A stretch of 64,000 nucleotides of DNA from an uncultured bacterium (GCA_949293265.1 CASFCK010000001.1:1-64000); one strand, 5' to 3'. Shown: positions 9,043 to 18,782, numbered from the stretch's first letter. Notes: generated by a model not told the origin, from the sequence alone. Program-made: numbers and translations.

Positions 9043-10194
9043 GTGAAAGTCGAGGCCTGGTTTACTCGACATTTTATGCTATATTTGACGGCAAATTTAG
9101 ATGATTTAAATAAAATAATTAATTTAAAAAATGAAGTTAAGGCAAGAATTATTAAGGAAAACTTAAATATTTGGCTTTATGATTATCCTAGTGATACATT
9201 ATTAGAAACTGATTTAAAAAATGGGTATGGGAGAATAATTAAAGATAATGATCGTGTAATTGCCTATGCTAGTTGTCATTTAACTGAATCGGAATATAGT
9301 CAAAGTGCATTTTGTTATGAAAAATTATATACATTTAGTCGGTTGATGGTTGCGGATACTTATCTTAAAAAGGGGATAGGATCATATTTAATTAAAATGA
9401 TGTTAGAAGAATTTAAATCTAAAACTAAAGGTTTTGGGATAATTGTTGATGAATGTAATATTAAGGCAATTAATCTATATAAAAGCTTAGGCTTTAGATT
9501 TGAGTCATATACAAAAGAAGTATTTGGTACTTTTTTAACTTATACTTATTATTATGAAAATAGTTTTACTGATGATTTGAATTATGAATTAGCTAAATTA
9601 AGTGATTATAAATACCAACAATTCGTTAAAAAATTATATAATACTAAATATAAAATCTTAGGTGTTAGAATGCCTTTGTTAAGAAATTTTAGTAAAAATC
9701 TTGACTTAAATTATATTGATAAAATTAATTTTAATAGCATAGAAACATTATTATTAGGTTCTATCCTGCTTAGAAGAGTTAAAAATAAAAATATAATTAT
9801 AAAATATTTAAATAAGATTTTACCATATATAGATAGTTGGACAATCACAGATAGTTTAGCTAGTAATTTGGTAATTATTAGCAAAGAACAAGAAAAATAC
9901 TTTAATTACTTAGAAGAATTGATAGACTCTAATAAAGAATATTATGTAAGACTTGCTATAAGTATTTTAATATTTCAATGTAAAAAGCTAGAATTATATG
10001 CTAAAATATATAGGTTAATAGATAAGGTAAAAATTAACACATATTATGTTAATATGGCTATTGCATGGTTATTAAATAATATGGCATTTAACGATCAATA
10101 TGTTTTCACATATATTAAAAAATTAAATGGCGATATTAATAAAATGTTTTTACAAAAGAGAAGAGATAGTTTAAGAGAAAGGAAGATAAAATGA
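9043..10194 (+). CDS. Fusion of GNAT acetyltransferase and AlkD-like DNA-alkylation-repair domain
   Basis: A 383-residue two-domain protein. Residues 12-175 are a GNAT N-acetyltransferase: [18 protein letters not shown] carries the acetyl-CoA loop, followed by [13 protein letters not shown]. Residues 190-380 match the PF08713 AlkD-like HEAT-repeat family: [15 protein letters not shown], then [14 protein letters not shown], then [11 protein letters not shown], then [13 protein letters not shown]. AlkD proteins are DNA glycosylases for bulky or cationic alkyl-purines. The acetyltransferase substrate is unknown. GTG at 9043 follows AGGAAGG too closely; ATG at 9076, separated from it by a GTCGAG/CTCGAC hairpin, is a credible alternative. 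The stop overlaps the thyA start. Confidence 0.8.
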   Translation: MKVEAWFTRHFMLYLTANLDDLNKIINLKNEVKARIIKENLNIWLYDYPSDTLLETDLKNGYGRIIKDNDRVIAYASCHLTESEYSQSAFCYEKLYTFSRLMVADTYLKKGIGSYLIKMMLEEFKSKTKGFGIIVDECNIKAINLYKSLGFRFESYTKEVFGTFLTYTYYYENSFTDDLNYELAKLSDYKYQQFVKKLYNTKYKILGVRMPLLRNFSKNLDLNYIDKINFNSIETLLLGSILLRRVKNKNIIIKYLNKILPYIDSWTITDSLASNLVIISKEQEKYFNYLEELIDSNKEYYVRLAISILIFQCKKLELYAKIYRLIDKVKINTYYVNMAIAWLLNNMAFNDQYVFTYIKKLNGDINKMFLQKRRDSLRERKIK

Positions 10195-11057
10195 AACAAT
10201 ATTTAGATTTATGTCGTTATATTTTAGAAAATGGACATAAGAAAGAAGATCGAACAGGTACGGGGACAATTTCTATTTTTGGTTATCAAATGCATTTTGA
10301 TTTAAATGAAGGTTTTCCATTATTAACTACAAAAAGAGTACATTTAAAGAGTATAATTCATGAATTATTATGGTTTATATCAGGTTCAACTAATATTAGA
10401 CCTTTAGTGCTAAATGATGTACGAATATGGAATGATTGGCCTTATGCAAAATATAGTAAAAGCGAAGAATTTAGAGGCGAAACAATCGAAGAATTTGCCC
10501 AAAAAATTAAAACCGATGAAGATTTCGCAATTAAATGGGGTGATTTAGGCCCAGTTTATGGAAAACAATGGCGTAATTTTGATGGTGTAGATCAACTTAC
10601 AAACCTAATAAATGATATAAAAAATAATCCTAATTCAAGAAGGTTAATTATTTCGGCTTGGAATCCTAAAGAAGTAAAAGATATGGCTTTACCACCTTGT
10701 CATAGTTTTATGCAATTTTATGTAAATGAAGGAAAATTATCATGTCAGTTATATCAAAGATCTGGTGATGTGTTTTTAGGAATACCTTTTAATATTGCTT
10801 CTTATAGTTTGTTTACGATGATGATAGCTCAAGTATGTGGTTTAAAATTAGGTGAATTTGTTCATACAATTGGTGATGCGCATATTTATTTAAATCATCT
10901 AGAACAAGTGAATAAACAATTAACTCGTACTCCTAGACCATTACCACATATGCATATTAATCCAAATATTAAATCTATTTATGATTTTAAATATGAAGAT
11001 TTTGAATTGACGGATTATAATCCTTATAAGGGTATTAAAGGCAAGGTGGCTGTATGA
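10191..11057 (+). CDS. thyA: Thymidylate synthase
   Basis: A 288-residue ThyA that makes dTMP from dUMP using methylenetetrahydrofolate. The N-terminal [16 protein letters not shown], the catalytic cysteine near residue 170 in LPPCHSF and the dUMP-binding [17 protein letters not shown] are all present. Length is in the family range. It overlaps the upstream gene by ATGA and the downstream folA by 4 bp, so the set is translationally coupled. ThyA oxidises folate to dihydrofolate, which FolA recycles. Confidence 0.97.
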   Translation: MKQYLDLCRYILENGHKKEDRTGTGTISIFGYQMHFDLNEGFPLLTTKRVHLKSIIHELLWFISGSTNIRPLVLNDVRIWNDWPYAKYSKSEEFRGETIEEFAQKIKTDEDFAIKWGDLGPVYGKQWRNFDGVDQLTNLINDIKNNPNSRRLIISAWNPKEVKDMALPPCHSFMQFYVNEGKLSCQLYQRSGDVFLGIPFNIASYSLFTMMIAQVCGLKLGEFVHTIGDAHIYLNHLEQVNKQLTRTPRPLPHMHINPNIKSIYDFKYEDFELTDYNPYKGIKGKVAV

Positions 11058-11524
11058 TTTCTTTAATCTGGGCAATGAGTGAAAAATGGCTTATTGGCAA
11101 GGAAAATAAAATACCATGGCACGTTAAAGAGGATTTGCTATATTACAAAGAAAAAACAAAAGGTCAGACTGTATTAATGGGTGAAAACACCTATGATTCA
11201 TTAAAGGGTTATTATAAAACTAAACCATTACCATATGGCAAAATTTTTGTAGCAAGTCTAAGTGATCGTGTGTTTTCTGATGCAATTAAAGTTTCTGATG
11301 TTATTTCTTTTCTTGCTAATAATAAAGAGGATTTATTTGTTGTTGGTGGGGCTAGTATTTATAAATTAAGCTTACCTTATGCAGATAAGTTGTATATTTC
11401 AATTATCAAAGGTGATTATGATGGTGATACATATTTCCCTTCATTTTCGTTAGATGAGTATTTATTAGTTAGTTCTAATGAGACAGAAAAAGTTAAATAT
11501 TTAATTTATGAGAGGAATAAATAA
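11054..11524 (+). CDS. folA: Dihydrofolate reductase
   Basis: A 156-residue DHFR that reduces dihydrofolate to tetrahydrofolate with NADPH. It begins with the family pattern [22 protein letters not shown]. The substrate-binding acidic residue is in KEDLLYYKE, and [11 protein letters not shown] and [11 protein letters not shown] form the cofactor site. The pairing with thyA is the classic folate-cycle operon. The plsC gene starts 2 bases after its stop. Confidence 0.95.
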   Translation: MISLIWAMSEKWLIGKENKIPWHVKEDLLYYKEKTKGQTVLMGENTYDSLKGYYKTKPLPYGKIFVASLSDRVFSDAIKVSDVISFLANNKEDLFVVGGASIYKLSLPYADKLYISIIKGDYDGDTYFPSFSLDEYLLVSSNETEKVKYLIYERNK

Positions 11525-11526
11525 TT

Positions 11527-12333
11527 ATGGTTGTTTGGATTTTTATATTATTATTTACGGCTTTATTTAGTTATCTTTGGTCTTTACTTAGTCTTAGTAG
11601 CTTATGGTTTATTATTTTATATGTTTTCTTAGGATTTATTTCAAGTTTAATTTTCGTTATTATATTAGTATTCATTTTCATATTTATAGTTAGTAAAACT
11701 AGATATGATAATAAAATAAGTCATAGAATTTTGTGGTATTTATTAGATTTTGTACGAACCATCTTACGTATTAAATTAGAGGTAGAGGGAAAAGAAAATA
11801 TTCCTAATGATACTTTTGTAGTTTATGGCAATCATAAATCTAATTGTGACGTTATATTAGTTTATTTAGCTTATAAAAAAGTCATGTCTGCGGTAGCTAA
11901 AAAGGAATTAGCTAGTGTGCCAATTTTAAGCTACATAATGAAAATATTTGAAGTTGTACCTCTAGATCGCAATAACGAAAGAGAAGGTGTACGCGCATTA
12001 TTAAAGGCTATAAAATTAGTTGAAGGTGGTTATAATATGATTATTTTCCCTGAAGGTGGTATTAAAACAAGGGAATATGAAACTACGGCTGGTTTTAAAG
12101 CTGGATCATTTAAACTCGCTACTAAACCTGAAGCTATAGTAAGCCCGGTTAGTATAATTGGTTCTAGTAAAATTTCTAAAAATTTCCCATGGCATAAAAC
12201 TAAAGTTAAAATTATTATTCATAAACCTATCCCTAGTTCTAAATATTTAGCTGAAAACACTTTTGAATTAGGTGAACAAGTTATTAAGATGATTGATGAA
12301 GGAGTATTAACAAATAAGATTCAGGAGGTCTAA
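11527..12333 (+). CDS. plsC: 1-acyl-sn-glycerol-3-phosphate acyltransferase (PlsC-like)
   Basis: A 268-residue membrane acyltransferase. Two hydrophobic segments in the first 60 residues anchor it. The HX4D catalytic motif is in GNHKSNCD near residue 98 and the phosphate-binding FPEGG motif is near 177. Members acylate lysophosphatidate to phosphatidate in phospholipid synthesis. The specific substrate is inferred from family. It lies in the thyA-folA transcript and abuts the next gene. Confidence 0.85.
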   Translation: MVVWIFILLFTALFSYLWSLLSLSSLWFIILYVFLGFISSLIFVIILVFIFIFIVSKTRYDNKISHRILWYLLDFVRTILRIKLEVEGKENIPNDTFVVYGNHKSNCDVILVYLAYKKVMSAVAKKELASVPILSYIMKIFEVVPLDRNNEREGVRALLKAIKLVEGGYNMIIFPEGGIKTREYETTAGFKAGSFKLATKPEAIVSPVSIIGSSKISKNFPWHKTKVKIIIHKPIPSSKYLAENTFELGEQVIKMIDEGVLTNKIQEV

Positions 12334-12864
12334 ATGAAACCGATTTATTTAATCTTATTATTTTTGTTTTGTTTTATTTTTCTACTTTTTTTAGTTTATG
12401 TAATTTATCGATTTTACCGTTATAAAATAGCAAAAATAAAAATCGAAGAATTATTAACAGCTATATTAAATGAACATAAAAACCCAAATAATCGATTAAT
12501 AAAAGAAAAAAAGAAAATATATGATTATTATTTAGAAACATTAACAACTAATTATTATATAAAAGTGATTTATAACTATAACAATTATGAAATTTCTATA
12601 AATAGTAGATATTCATGGCAATATAAAAAAGATATTAATGATGACAAAATTAGATTCATAGATGGAGTTGTAGATTTCGTTAATTTTAAGCCTTTTGATA
12701 AGAAAAAAGAAACAGTAAAGCTTTGTTTAATTTACCCAAATTCACGTTCTTTACTCTATTATATTAATGAATCAGATATTTCCTTTATTAGGCCAGAAGA
12801 ATTTTTGTATGGAATAAAGTTTATCACATATGAAAGATTAAATAATAATCATAATTACATTTAA
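12334..12864 (+). CDS. Membrane-anchored protein of unknown function
   Basis: A 176-residue protein not recognised. Residues 4-28 are one very hydrophobic helix, followed by a basic stretch (YRFYRYKIAKIKIEE) and a soluble Tyr-, Lys- and Asn-rich domain of about 130 residues. The likely topology is N-out or N-in with the domain at the membrane surface. It starts directly after plsC with AGGAGGTC just before the ATG, and ends 11 bases before mutS2. The context suggests cotranscription only. Confidence 0.6.
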   Translation: MKPIYLILLFLFCFIFLLFLVYVIYRFYRYKIAKIKIEELLTAILNEHKNPNNRLIKEKKKIYDYYLETLTTNYYIKVIYNYNNYEISINSRYSWQYKKDINDDKIRFIDGVVDFVNFKPFDKKKETVKLCLIYPNSRSLLYYINESDISFIRPEEFLYGIKFITYERLNNNHNYI

Positions 12865-12875
12865 AGGATGATATT

Positions 12876-15188
12876 ATGTTTGATTTGAACACTTTAGAAT
12901 TTGATAAAGTTTTAAAACAACTTGAACCCTTATGTTTTAGTAGATATGCTAAATCAGAAATTACAAATTTATTACCGGCTAGTAATATTCTTGATGTATC
13001 GACATTATTAAATGAAACAGCCGAGGCAATAAATATTTTGGTTAAATATGGAATGATTCCGTTAAGCAATTTTGAAGGAGTTTTAGAAGCTTTAAATTTA
13101 GCAAAAAAGGGGGCTAATTTACTAGCAACTGATATTGTTAATGTAATAATTCTCATCAATAATAGTTTAGAAATAAATAAATATTTAAATAATATTTTTC
13201 AAAATAGTAAAGATGATTACCCTAATTTTGAAAATTATAATGCTAATTTAATTAATTTGACAAAGCTTCGTAATATATTAACAATCGCAGTAGGAATGGA
13301 TGGTAATATTTTAGACCAAGCCTCTAGAAATCTATTTCAAATCAGAAGAAAATTAAGTCTAACAGAAAATAAATTACGCCAAACCTTAAATCAAATAATG
13401 TTAGCTAATTCTAACAAGTTGCAAGAATTATTGATTACAATTAGAGACAATAGAATGTGTTTGCCAGTTAAAATTGAATATAAAAACAGCTTTAAAGGGA
13501 TAATGCATGATATATCAAGTTCAAACACAACCTGTTATATTGAACCAGATGAATGTTTTATGATTGCTAATGAACTTGATAATATAAAAGAAGAAGAACG
13601 AGTAGAAATTAATAAAATTTTAGCTGAACTATCACTTTTAATAAATACTAATTATGAGGCTTTATATAATAATTTTACGATTATAACTAAATTAGATATG
13701 ATTTTTGCTAAAGCTAAATACTCAAAAGAATATACAAAACCAAAATTAAGCACAGAATATAGCTTTAATTTAGTAAATGTTTGTCACCCATTAATTAATA
13801 AAGATATTGTAATTCCAATTTCTATTAAAATGAATAAAAACGATAATATTATTATAATTACCGGACCTAATACAGGTGGTAAAACTGTTAGTTTAAAAAC
13901 AGTTGGCTTATTAAATTTAATGGTCCAAGCTGGTATATATCCTAATAGTAAAAAAGAATCATGTTATTATGTTTTTAAAAATATACGTGCTGATATTGGT
14001 GATGAACAAAGCATTGAAGAAAGTTTATCTACTTTTTCAAGTCATATTACTAAAATTAAAGATATATTAGCTTATGATTTAGAAGAATCACTCGTTTTAT
14101 TAGATGAAGTTGGTTCCGGTACAGACCCAAAAGAAGGTAGTGCCCTAGCTATTGCAATTATTGAATATTTAAAAAATAAAAATGCTAAAGCTATTATTAC
14201 TACCCATTATACAGATTTAAAAAATTATGCTTATGAAACAGAAGGTGTTATCAATGCTAGTGTCGAGTTTAATAGTAACACCCTAAAACCAACTTATAAA
14301 ATATTACTTGGTGTACCTGGTAGTTCAAATGCTATCGATATTGCTACTAATTTAGGCTTAAATAGAGATGTCATAACTAAAGCTAGAACGATTCTAGCTA
14401 ACGAACCACTTAATAAAGATATTATTAATTTAGAAAATAGATTACAAGATTTAAGTAGTAAAGAAGAATTATTAGAACAAGAAAAACTACAAATTGAAGA
14501 ATTGAAATTTGCCTTAACAGAAGAAAAAAATATCATTGAAAACGAAAGAGCTAAATTATTATTTAAAGCTAAAAAAGAAGCTGATGAAATAATTAATAAA
14601 GCTAAAGCAGATGCTAGTGATTTATTAGCTAAATTAAAAGATGTTACAAAGGAAATAGACGTAAAAGATCATGTTATAGCTGATTTAAAAAATAAGGTTA
14701 ATACATTGTCTAGTGAAGAAATTAAAGTTAATCCTTTTGATGAAGAATTTAAAATAGATGATTTTGTAAAAATTATTCCTTATAACAAAGTTGGTAAGAT
14801 AATTAGTATAAATAAAGACCGTTATAAAGTTAACTTTGGTCAATTCACTATGGATTTTAAGAAAAAAGATTTAATAAAAACTATAGTTCAAGAAAAAAAA
14901 GAACAGCGAAAAACAAAATTAAGTGGTTACAATCAAGTTAAGGGAGCTAGCTTAAAATTAGATTTACGTGGTAAACGTTACGAGGAAGTTAAAGATTTAT
15001 TAGAAGATTTTATTGATAGAGCTGTTTTAGCTAATTATGAATCGGTTAATATAGTTCATGGCTACGGACAAGGTGTTATTAGGAATAGAGTTCAAGAACT
15101 ATTAAAAAACAACCCCAATGTTAAATCATACCGTTATGGTGGTGAAGGTGAAGGACTTAATGGAGCTACGGTGGTGTTTTTAAAATGA
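12876..15188 (+). CDS. mutS2: MutS2 / ribosome-collision ATPase with Smr nuclease domain
   Basis: A 770-residue MutS2. The ATPase core shows Walker A GPNTGGKTVS near residue 330 and Walker B LLDEVGSGTDPKEGSA near 410. A long coiled coil lies at about 500-610. The C-terminal Smr domain contains LDLRGKRYEEV and the HGYGQG motif. It lacks the MutS mismatch-recognition domain, as expected. MutS2 acts in recombination control and, in Bacillus, in rescue of collided ribosomes (RqcU). Its stop overlaps the thiN start by ATGA. Confidence 0.95.
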   Translation: MFDLNTLEFDKVLKQLEPLCFSRYAKSEITNLLPASNILDVSTLLNETAEAINILVKYGMIPLSNFEGVLEALNLAKKGANLLATDIVNVIILINNSLEINKYLNNIFQNSKDDYPNFENYNANLINLTKLRNILTIAVGMDGNILDQASRNLFQIRRKLSLTENKLRQTLNQIMLANSNKLQELLITIRDNRMCLPVKIEYKNSFKGIMHDISSSNTTCYIEPDECFMIANELDNIKEEERVEINKILAELSLLINTNYEALYNNFTIITKLDMIFAKAKYSKEYTKPKLSTEYSFNLVNVCHPLINKDIVIPISIKMNKNDNIIIITGPNTGGKTVSLKTVGLLNLMVQAGIYPNSKKESCYYVFKNIRADIGDEQSIEESLSTFSSHITKIKDILAYDLEESLVLLDEVGSGTDPKEGSALAIAIIEYLKNKNAKAIITTHYTDLKNYAYETEGVINASVEFNSNTLKPTYKILLGVPGSSNAIDIATNLGLNRDVITKARTILANEPLNKDIINLENRLQDLSSKEELLEQEKLQIEELKFALTEEKNIIENERAKLLFKAKKEADEIINKAKADASDLLAKLKDVTKEIDVKDHVIADLKNKVNTLSSEEIKVNPFDEEFKIDDFVKIIPYNKVGKIISINKDRYKVNFGQFTMDFKKKDLIKTIVQEKKEQRKTKLSGYNQVKGASLKLDLRGKRYEEVKDLLEDFIDRAVLANYESVNIVHGYGQGVIRNRVQELLKNNPNVKSYRYGGEGEGLNGATVVFLK

Positions 15189-15790
15189 TATGTGAATTGT
15201 TTTTGCCTTATCAAGAAGATGAGATTATAAATAGTTCTGAATCACTTAAAGTAGGTATTGATAGGGGAGCTTTAATTGCGATAAATAAAGGTATAAAATT
15301 AGATTATGCTATAGGTGATTTTGATTCTATAACGGATATTGAATTAAAACAAATCGAAAAAACATGTCCAAATATTATTAAATTAAACCGAATTAAAGAT
15401 GATACAGATACTGAATACGCGATTAAATATTTTAAAGATGCAACTGAATTTATAATTCATGGTGGTATACAGGGTAAAAGAATTGAACATTTAATTAGTA
15501 ATATAAATTTAATTTTAAAATATAATAATATTACGACTATTAAAGATAATAATACTAAAATTTGTCCTCTAACGAGTGGATATTATTTTATAAATGAATA
15601 TAAATACATAAGCTTTTTTGCTAAAAGTAGAAGTGTTATTAGTTTAAAAGGTTTTAAATATAATTTAGATAATTATGTTTTTAATGATTTTGATAATTTA
15701 TGTATCTCAAATGAAATTGAAAATGAATGCGGAGAAGTTACATTTACAGGAAAAGGTGTTGTAATAATGTCAAAAAGTGATAATTTTTGA
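15185..15790 (+). CDS. thiN: Thiamine pyrophosphokinase
   Basis: A 201-residue ThiN that transfers pyrophosphate from ATP to thiamine to give TPP. VGIDRGALIAINKGIKLDYAIG is followed by the metal and substrate motif GDFDSI, then RIKDDTDTEYAIKY and the HGGIQGKRIEH segment, all typical. It is coupled to mutS2 by overlap. The TPP-riboswitch-controlled thiamine importer gene lies directly downstream, so the two steps of thiamine salvage adjoin but are separated by a terminator. Confidence 0.93.
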   Translation: MICELFLPYQEDEIINSSESLKVGIDRGALIAINKGIKLDYAIGDFDSITDIELKQIEKTCPNIIKLNRIKDDTDTEYAIKYFKDATEFIIHGGIQGKRIEHLISNINLILKYNNITTIKDNNTKICPLTSGYYFINEYKYISFFAKSRSVISLKGFKYNLDNYVFNDFDNLCISNEIENECGEVTFTGKGVVIMSKSDNF

Positions 15791-15811
15791 TTTACAACAC
15801 CTTTTTTTTAT
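15751..15811 (+). terminator. Terminator at the end of thiN
   Basis: A 14-bp perfect stem (15751-15764 with 15792-15805) is followed by a T run. The left arm lies inside the last codons of thiN and the loop is 27 bases. Confidence 0.7.
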
Positions 15812-15824
15812 TAATTTGATGTGG

Positions 15825-15830
15825 TATAAT
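15825..15830 (+). promoter_or_regulatory. Extended -10 promoter for the thiT transcript
   Basis: TATAAT preceded by TGG gives an extended -10 element about 10 bases before the TPP aptamer. No good -35 is seen, consistent with an extended -10 promoter. Confidence 0.6.
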
Positions 15831-15839
15831 TTTTTTGTC

Positions 15840-15957
15840 ATACGGGGAGCCTATAAATGGCTGAGAGGATGAAAGTCGACCCATTGACCTGATCTAGGTA
15901 ATGCTAGCGTAGGGAATGATATCCTTTTTAGCATTGTCCTAAACGGACATTTTTTTT
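15840..15957 (+). ncRNA. TPP (THI element) riboswitch with transcription terminator
   Basis: The aptamer shows the conserved blocks GGGGAGCC, GGCTGAGAGG, GACCC, ACCTGATCTAGGTAATGC and GCGTAGGGAA. It is followed by a terminator stem TGTCC/GGACA at 15935-15949 with eight T. An alternative pairing is visible: AATGCTA inside the aptamer (15900-15906) with TAGCATT (15929-15935), which touches the terminator's first base. Binding of TPP should free the terminator and shut off thiT. Confidence 0.95.
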
Positions 15958-15975
15958 ATTTAAAAGAGGAGAAAT

Positions 15976-16593
15976 ATGAAAAAAAATGATGAATTAGTGC
16001 GCACAGTCGCCGAAGCTGCAATTCTAGCAGCACTTGCCTTTGTTCTTGATTTATTACAAGGCGCCATTTTTGATGCAGTACCATTTTTTGCTAATGGTGG
16101 TAGTGTTGGTATTGCTATGTTGCCAATAATTATTTTGGCTATTAGAAGGGGGCCATTAGTTGGATTTTTAGCTGGCTTAGTAACCGGGGTGTTACAAATG
16201 CTTGGTGGCTTTTATGCCATAAGTTCGACATGGTATAAGGTAATGTTCCAAGTTTTATTAGACTACACTTTAGCTTATGCAATTTGTGGCTTATTTGCAG
16301 GAATTTTTAAATACACACTTTCTGGCGAAAACAAGAAGCATGATCTAATAATGATTATTATTGCTGCTTTTGTTGGGGGTATAGGTAAATATTTATGTCA
16401 TGTTCTAGCAGGTTATTTTTTCTGGCCAAATGAAATTTGGGGTGGACCGTTAGCCTATTCAATTTTATATAATGGTATTTATATGTTACCTTCTACAGTT
16501 TTATGTATGGCTTGTGTTGCTATATTATATGTAAGAAAAAACGACTTTTTCTTAACTACTAAATATATTAATTCAAATGAGGTAAATGCTTAA
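15976..16593 (+). CDS. thiT: Thiamine-specific ECF transporter S component
   Basis: A 205-residue integral membrane protein with about six helices. It begins with the AEAAILAALAFVLDLL segment shared by ThiT proteins and carries RRGPLVGFLAGLVTGVLQMLGG and the aromatic ligand-pocket residues near SSTWYKV and LDYTLAYAICGL. It binds thiamine and works with the shared EcfAA'T module, which is not in this window. Control by the TPP riboswitch upstream supports the assignment. Confidence 0.95.
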   Translation: MKKNDELVRTVAEAAILAALAFVLDLLQGAIFDAVPFFANGGSVGIAMLPIIILAIRRGPLVGFLAGLVTGVLQMLGGFYAISSTWYKVMFQVLLDYTLAYAICGLFAGIFKYTLSGENKKHDLIMIIIAAFVGGIGKYLCHVLAGYFFWPNEIWGGPLAYSILYNGIYMLPSTVLCMACVAILYVRKNDFFLTTKYINSNEVNA

Positions 16594-16826
16594 TGAAAAA
16601 AGCAATTTTAGTTATCACTTTAGGCTTAATAAATACAATATACGCCTTAGCTTCACTACTAGATATATGGCTAGGTCAGTTAACTGATCCTAATAGCGTA
16701 TATGATGAATATGGTTTTGATTTTTCTGGTAGTGATAGTCTTACTATTTGGTTAATTTCAGGTGTTATTATTTTGATATTAGGTATATTCATGTATCAAG
16801 ATAATCGTAAAAAAACAAATCTATAA
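16593..16826 (+). CDS. Small two-helix membrane protein
   Basis: A 77-residue unrecognised protein with helices at about residues 5-25 and 51-69, separated by an acidic loop. It overlaps the thiT stop by one base (TAATG), so it is coupled to the thiamine importer and shares its riboswitch. A role as an accessory to ThiT is only inferred from position. A terminator follows. Confidence 0.6.
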   Translation: MKKAILVITLGLINTIYALASLLDIWLGQLTDPNSVYDEYGFDFSGSDSLTIWLISGVIILILGIFMYQDNRKKTNL

Positions 16827-16840
16827 TCTTATTAATCATG

Positions 16841-16876
16841 AAAAACTAAGATTCTTTGATTTCTTAGTTTTTTTCT
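16841..16876 (+). terminator. Terminator after the thiT operon
   Basis: An 11-bp stem AAAAACTAAGA (16841-16851) and TCTTAGTTTTT (16862-16872) with a 10-base loop and a T tail. Confidence 0.8.
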
Positions 16877-16894
16877 TTCTTTATTACTTATTTA

Positions 16895-16903
16895 TGGTAT
16901 AAT
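16895..16903 (+). promoter_or_regulatory. Extended -10 promoter for the ABC transporter operon
   Basis: TGGTATAAT gives a TGn-extended -10 box 30 bases before the ATG at 16933. The AGAAAGG-type ribosome-binding site lies between. Confidence 0.5.
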
Positions 16904-16932
16904 TAAAAGATAGAAAGGTCTGGTGATCTTTA

Positions 16933-17796
16933 ATGTTAGATGTTTTACATGTCAGCAAAAAAATTAATGATAAAATAGTTATAGATGATTGTTCTTTTCA
17001 AACTAAAAATAACTCCATATTTGGAATTGTCGGTATTAATGGTGTGGGTAAAACTACCTTATTACGTCTATGTAGCGGAGTATTAAAACCAGATGAAGGA
17101 ACAATCCTTTTAGGTACAGAAACAATTTATTCTAATATTGAAGCTAAAAAGAATATAGTTTATATACCAGATAGCCCATATTATGAGCCTAATTCAACTG
17201 TAATAAGTGTAAAGAGATTATATGAAGCTTTTTATGAAATTGATAATAATTATTTTGAATATCTTTTAGAACGCTTTGAATTGAAAAAAAATGATTTTTT
17301 GATTCATCTATCTAAAGGTATGTTGAAAAGATTTTACTTAGTAATAGCCTTAGCTATTGCTCCTAAATTATTATTACTAGATGAAACATTTGATGGAATA
17401 GATCCAAATTGTAAAAGAATATTTAAAGAAGAAATTAAAAAAATAGTTAATAAGAAAAAGATAAATGTTGTCCTAACAAGTCATAGTTTACGTGAACTTT
17501 CTAATCTAGCTGATGAAATAGCATATTTAGTTGATGGTAAATTATTAAAAATTGATGATAAAACTTATTTAAGTGATCCTATTTATCGGGTTGTCGTTTA
17601 TAAAAAGCCAAATGTTAAATATGATATTAGTAAATTATATGTTTTAAAAATGGAAGAATTAGAATCAGTAATTTTGTTAGATGTATACAATAATCAAGAA
17701 GATATTAAATATGTGTTTTCTGATGTAATACATTTAGAAATTAAAGAAGTGTCTTTTGATAATTGGATAGTTTATCAAATGGAGGTGTTAAAGTGA
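16933..17796 (+). CDS. ABC transporter ATP-binding protein (YtrB/BcrA-like)
   Basis: A 287-residue ATPase. Walker A is GINGVGKTT near residue 35, a degenerate signature LSKGMLKRF is near 127, and Walker B is LLLLDETFDGIDP. The LSKGM signature and a C-terminal extension of about 80 residues are usual in the YtrB/BcrA subfamily that pairs with a separate permease. The permease gene overlaps its stop as GTGA. The substrate is unknown. Confidence 0.85.
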   Translation: MLDVLHVSKKINDKIVIDDCSFQTKNNSIFGIVGINGVGKTTLLRLCSGVLKPDEGTILLGTETIYSNIEAKKNIVYIPDSPYYEPNSTVISVKRLYEAFYEIDNNYFEYLLERFELKKNDFLIHLSKGMLKRFYLVIALAIAPKLLLLDETFDGIDPNCKRIFKEEIKKIVNKKKINVVLTSHSLRELSNLADEIAYLVDGKLLKIDDKTYLSDPIYRVVVYKKPNVKYDISKLYVLKMEELESVILLDVYNNQEDIKYVFSDVIHLEIKEVSFDNWIVYQMEVLK

Positions 17797-18782
17797 ATAA
17801 GCAATTTTTTAAGTATTTATTTCGTAAAGAAATTATCTTTTATTTGTTTTTATTCATTGTTTATTTATTAGCATTTCCTATGTTGATTTTATTTGTTATT
17901 AGTAATTATAAACCATTTTTATTACAAATATTTTATATACCGATGGTAATTTATATCGTTATAGCTTATGTATTACCAATTTGGGATTTTAGGCATAATT
18001 ACATTAAAAAAATGGCTAATTTTTACTATTCATTACCGATTAAATCAGAAACTATTTATAAAACTAAAACTTATTTTCATATATTAATCAATATATTTAT
18101 TTTTAGTATAGCTATTTTAATTGGCTTTCTTGTTTTATTTTGCTCAAACATTAAAGTTAATTTTCTATATTTATTTATTCTATTAGGACTAATAAATGTA
18201 ATTTTTATATCTACATACTTATTTCAATCTTTTATAGCAAGTAGGTGCTATTCATTTGTCGAAGCCTTATTTTTAAGCGTAGCATATCTTGCCTTACCAG
18301 CATTAATATTTGTTTCTTTATATTTTGGATTAAATGTAAATGTTGAATGGGCAAAAATCAGTTTTATTGGGCAAACAGATTATGTCATCAACTATTTTTT
18401 TAATCGTGCTTTAAGTAATTTTGGAGTTTCTTTTGCAAATTATATTAGTATATTTGTAGGACTTTTAGCTTGTTTATTTTTACATTTTTTAACTTTATAT
18501 CGTGTTAGACGTTTAAAAATAGAACAAGTAGGTGAAAAAACAGACAGTATTTTTGCTACAAAATTGTTATTACCAGTCTATTTGTTTTTTATTTTATTAT
18601 TAGGAAACTATACTATTGGTTGGTTATGTCTATTTATTAATGTTTTGGTAATTTTAATTTACCTTTGTTTTAATGTTTTAAAATATCATAAAATAATTTG
18701 GAATTATAAACTGATTGCAATGTATGTATCTTTTTTTGCTGTTACTAATTTAATAGCATTTTTGGTGGTTAGATCGATATGA
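17793..18782 (+). CDS. ABC transporter permease
   Basis: A 329-residue polytopic membrane protein with about eight hydrophobic helices, encoded directly after its ATPase. GTG at 17793 is chosen as start because GGAGGT precedes it by about 7 bases, rather than the upstream in-frame ATG at 17763 that lies inside the ATPase gene. The RHNYIKKMANFYYSLPIKSETIYKTK segment resembles the coupling region of ABC-2-type permeases. The last codons overlap the hydrolase gene by 4 bp. Confidence 0.75.
   Translation: MNKQFFKYLFRKEIIFYLFLFIVYLLAFPMLILFVISNYKPFLLQIFYIPMVIYIVIAYVLPIWDFRHNYIKKMANFYYSLPIKSETIYKTKTYFHILINIFIFSIAILIGFLVLFCSNIKVNFLYLFILLGLINVIFISTYLFQSFIASRCYSFVEALFLSVAYLALPALIFVSLYFGLNVNVEWAKISFIGQTDYVINYFFNRALSNFGVSFANYISIFVGLLACLFLHFLTLYRVRRLKIEQVGEKTDSIFATKLLLPVYLFFILLLGNYTIGWLCLFINVLVILIYLCFNVLKYHKIIWNYKLIAMYVSFFAVTNLIAFLVVRSI

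Noticed and set aside
12824-13159. Minus-strand open frame opposite mutS2
   Set aside because: It is a shadow of mutS2 coding sequence with no ribosome-binding site or homology.
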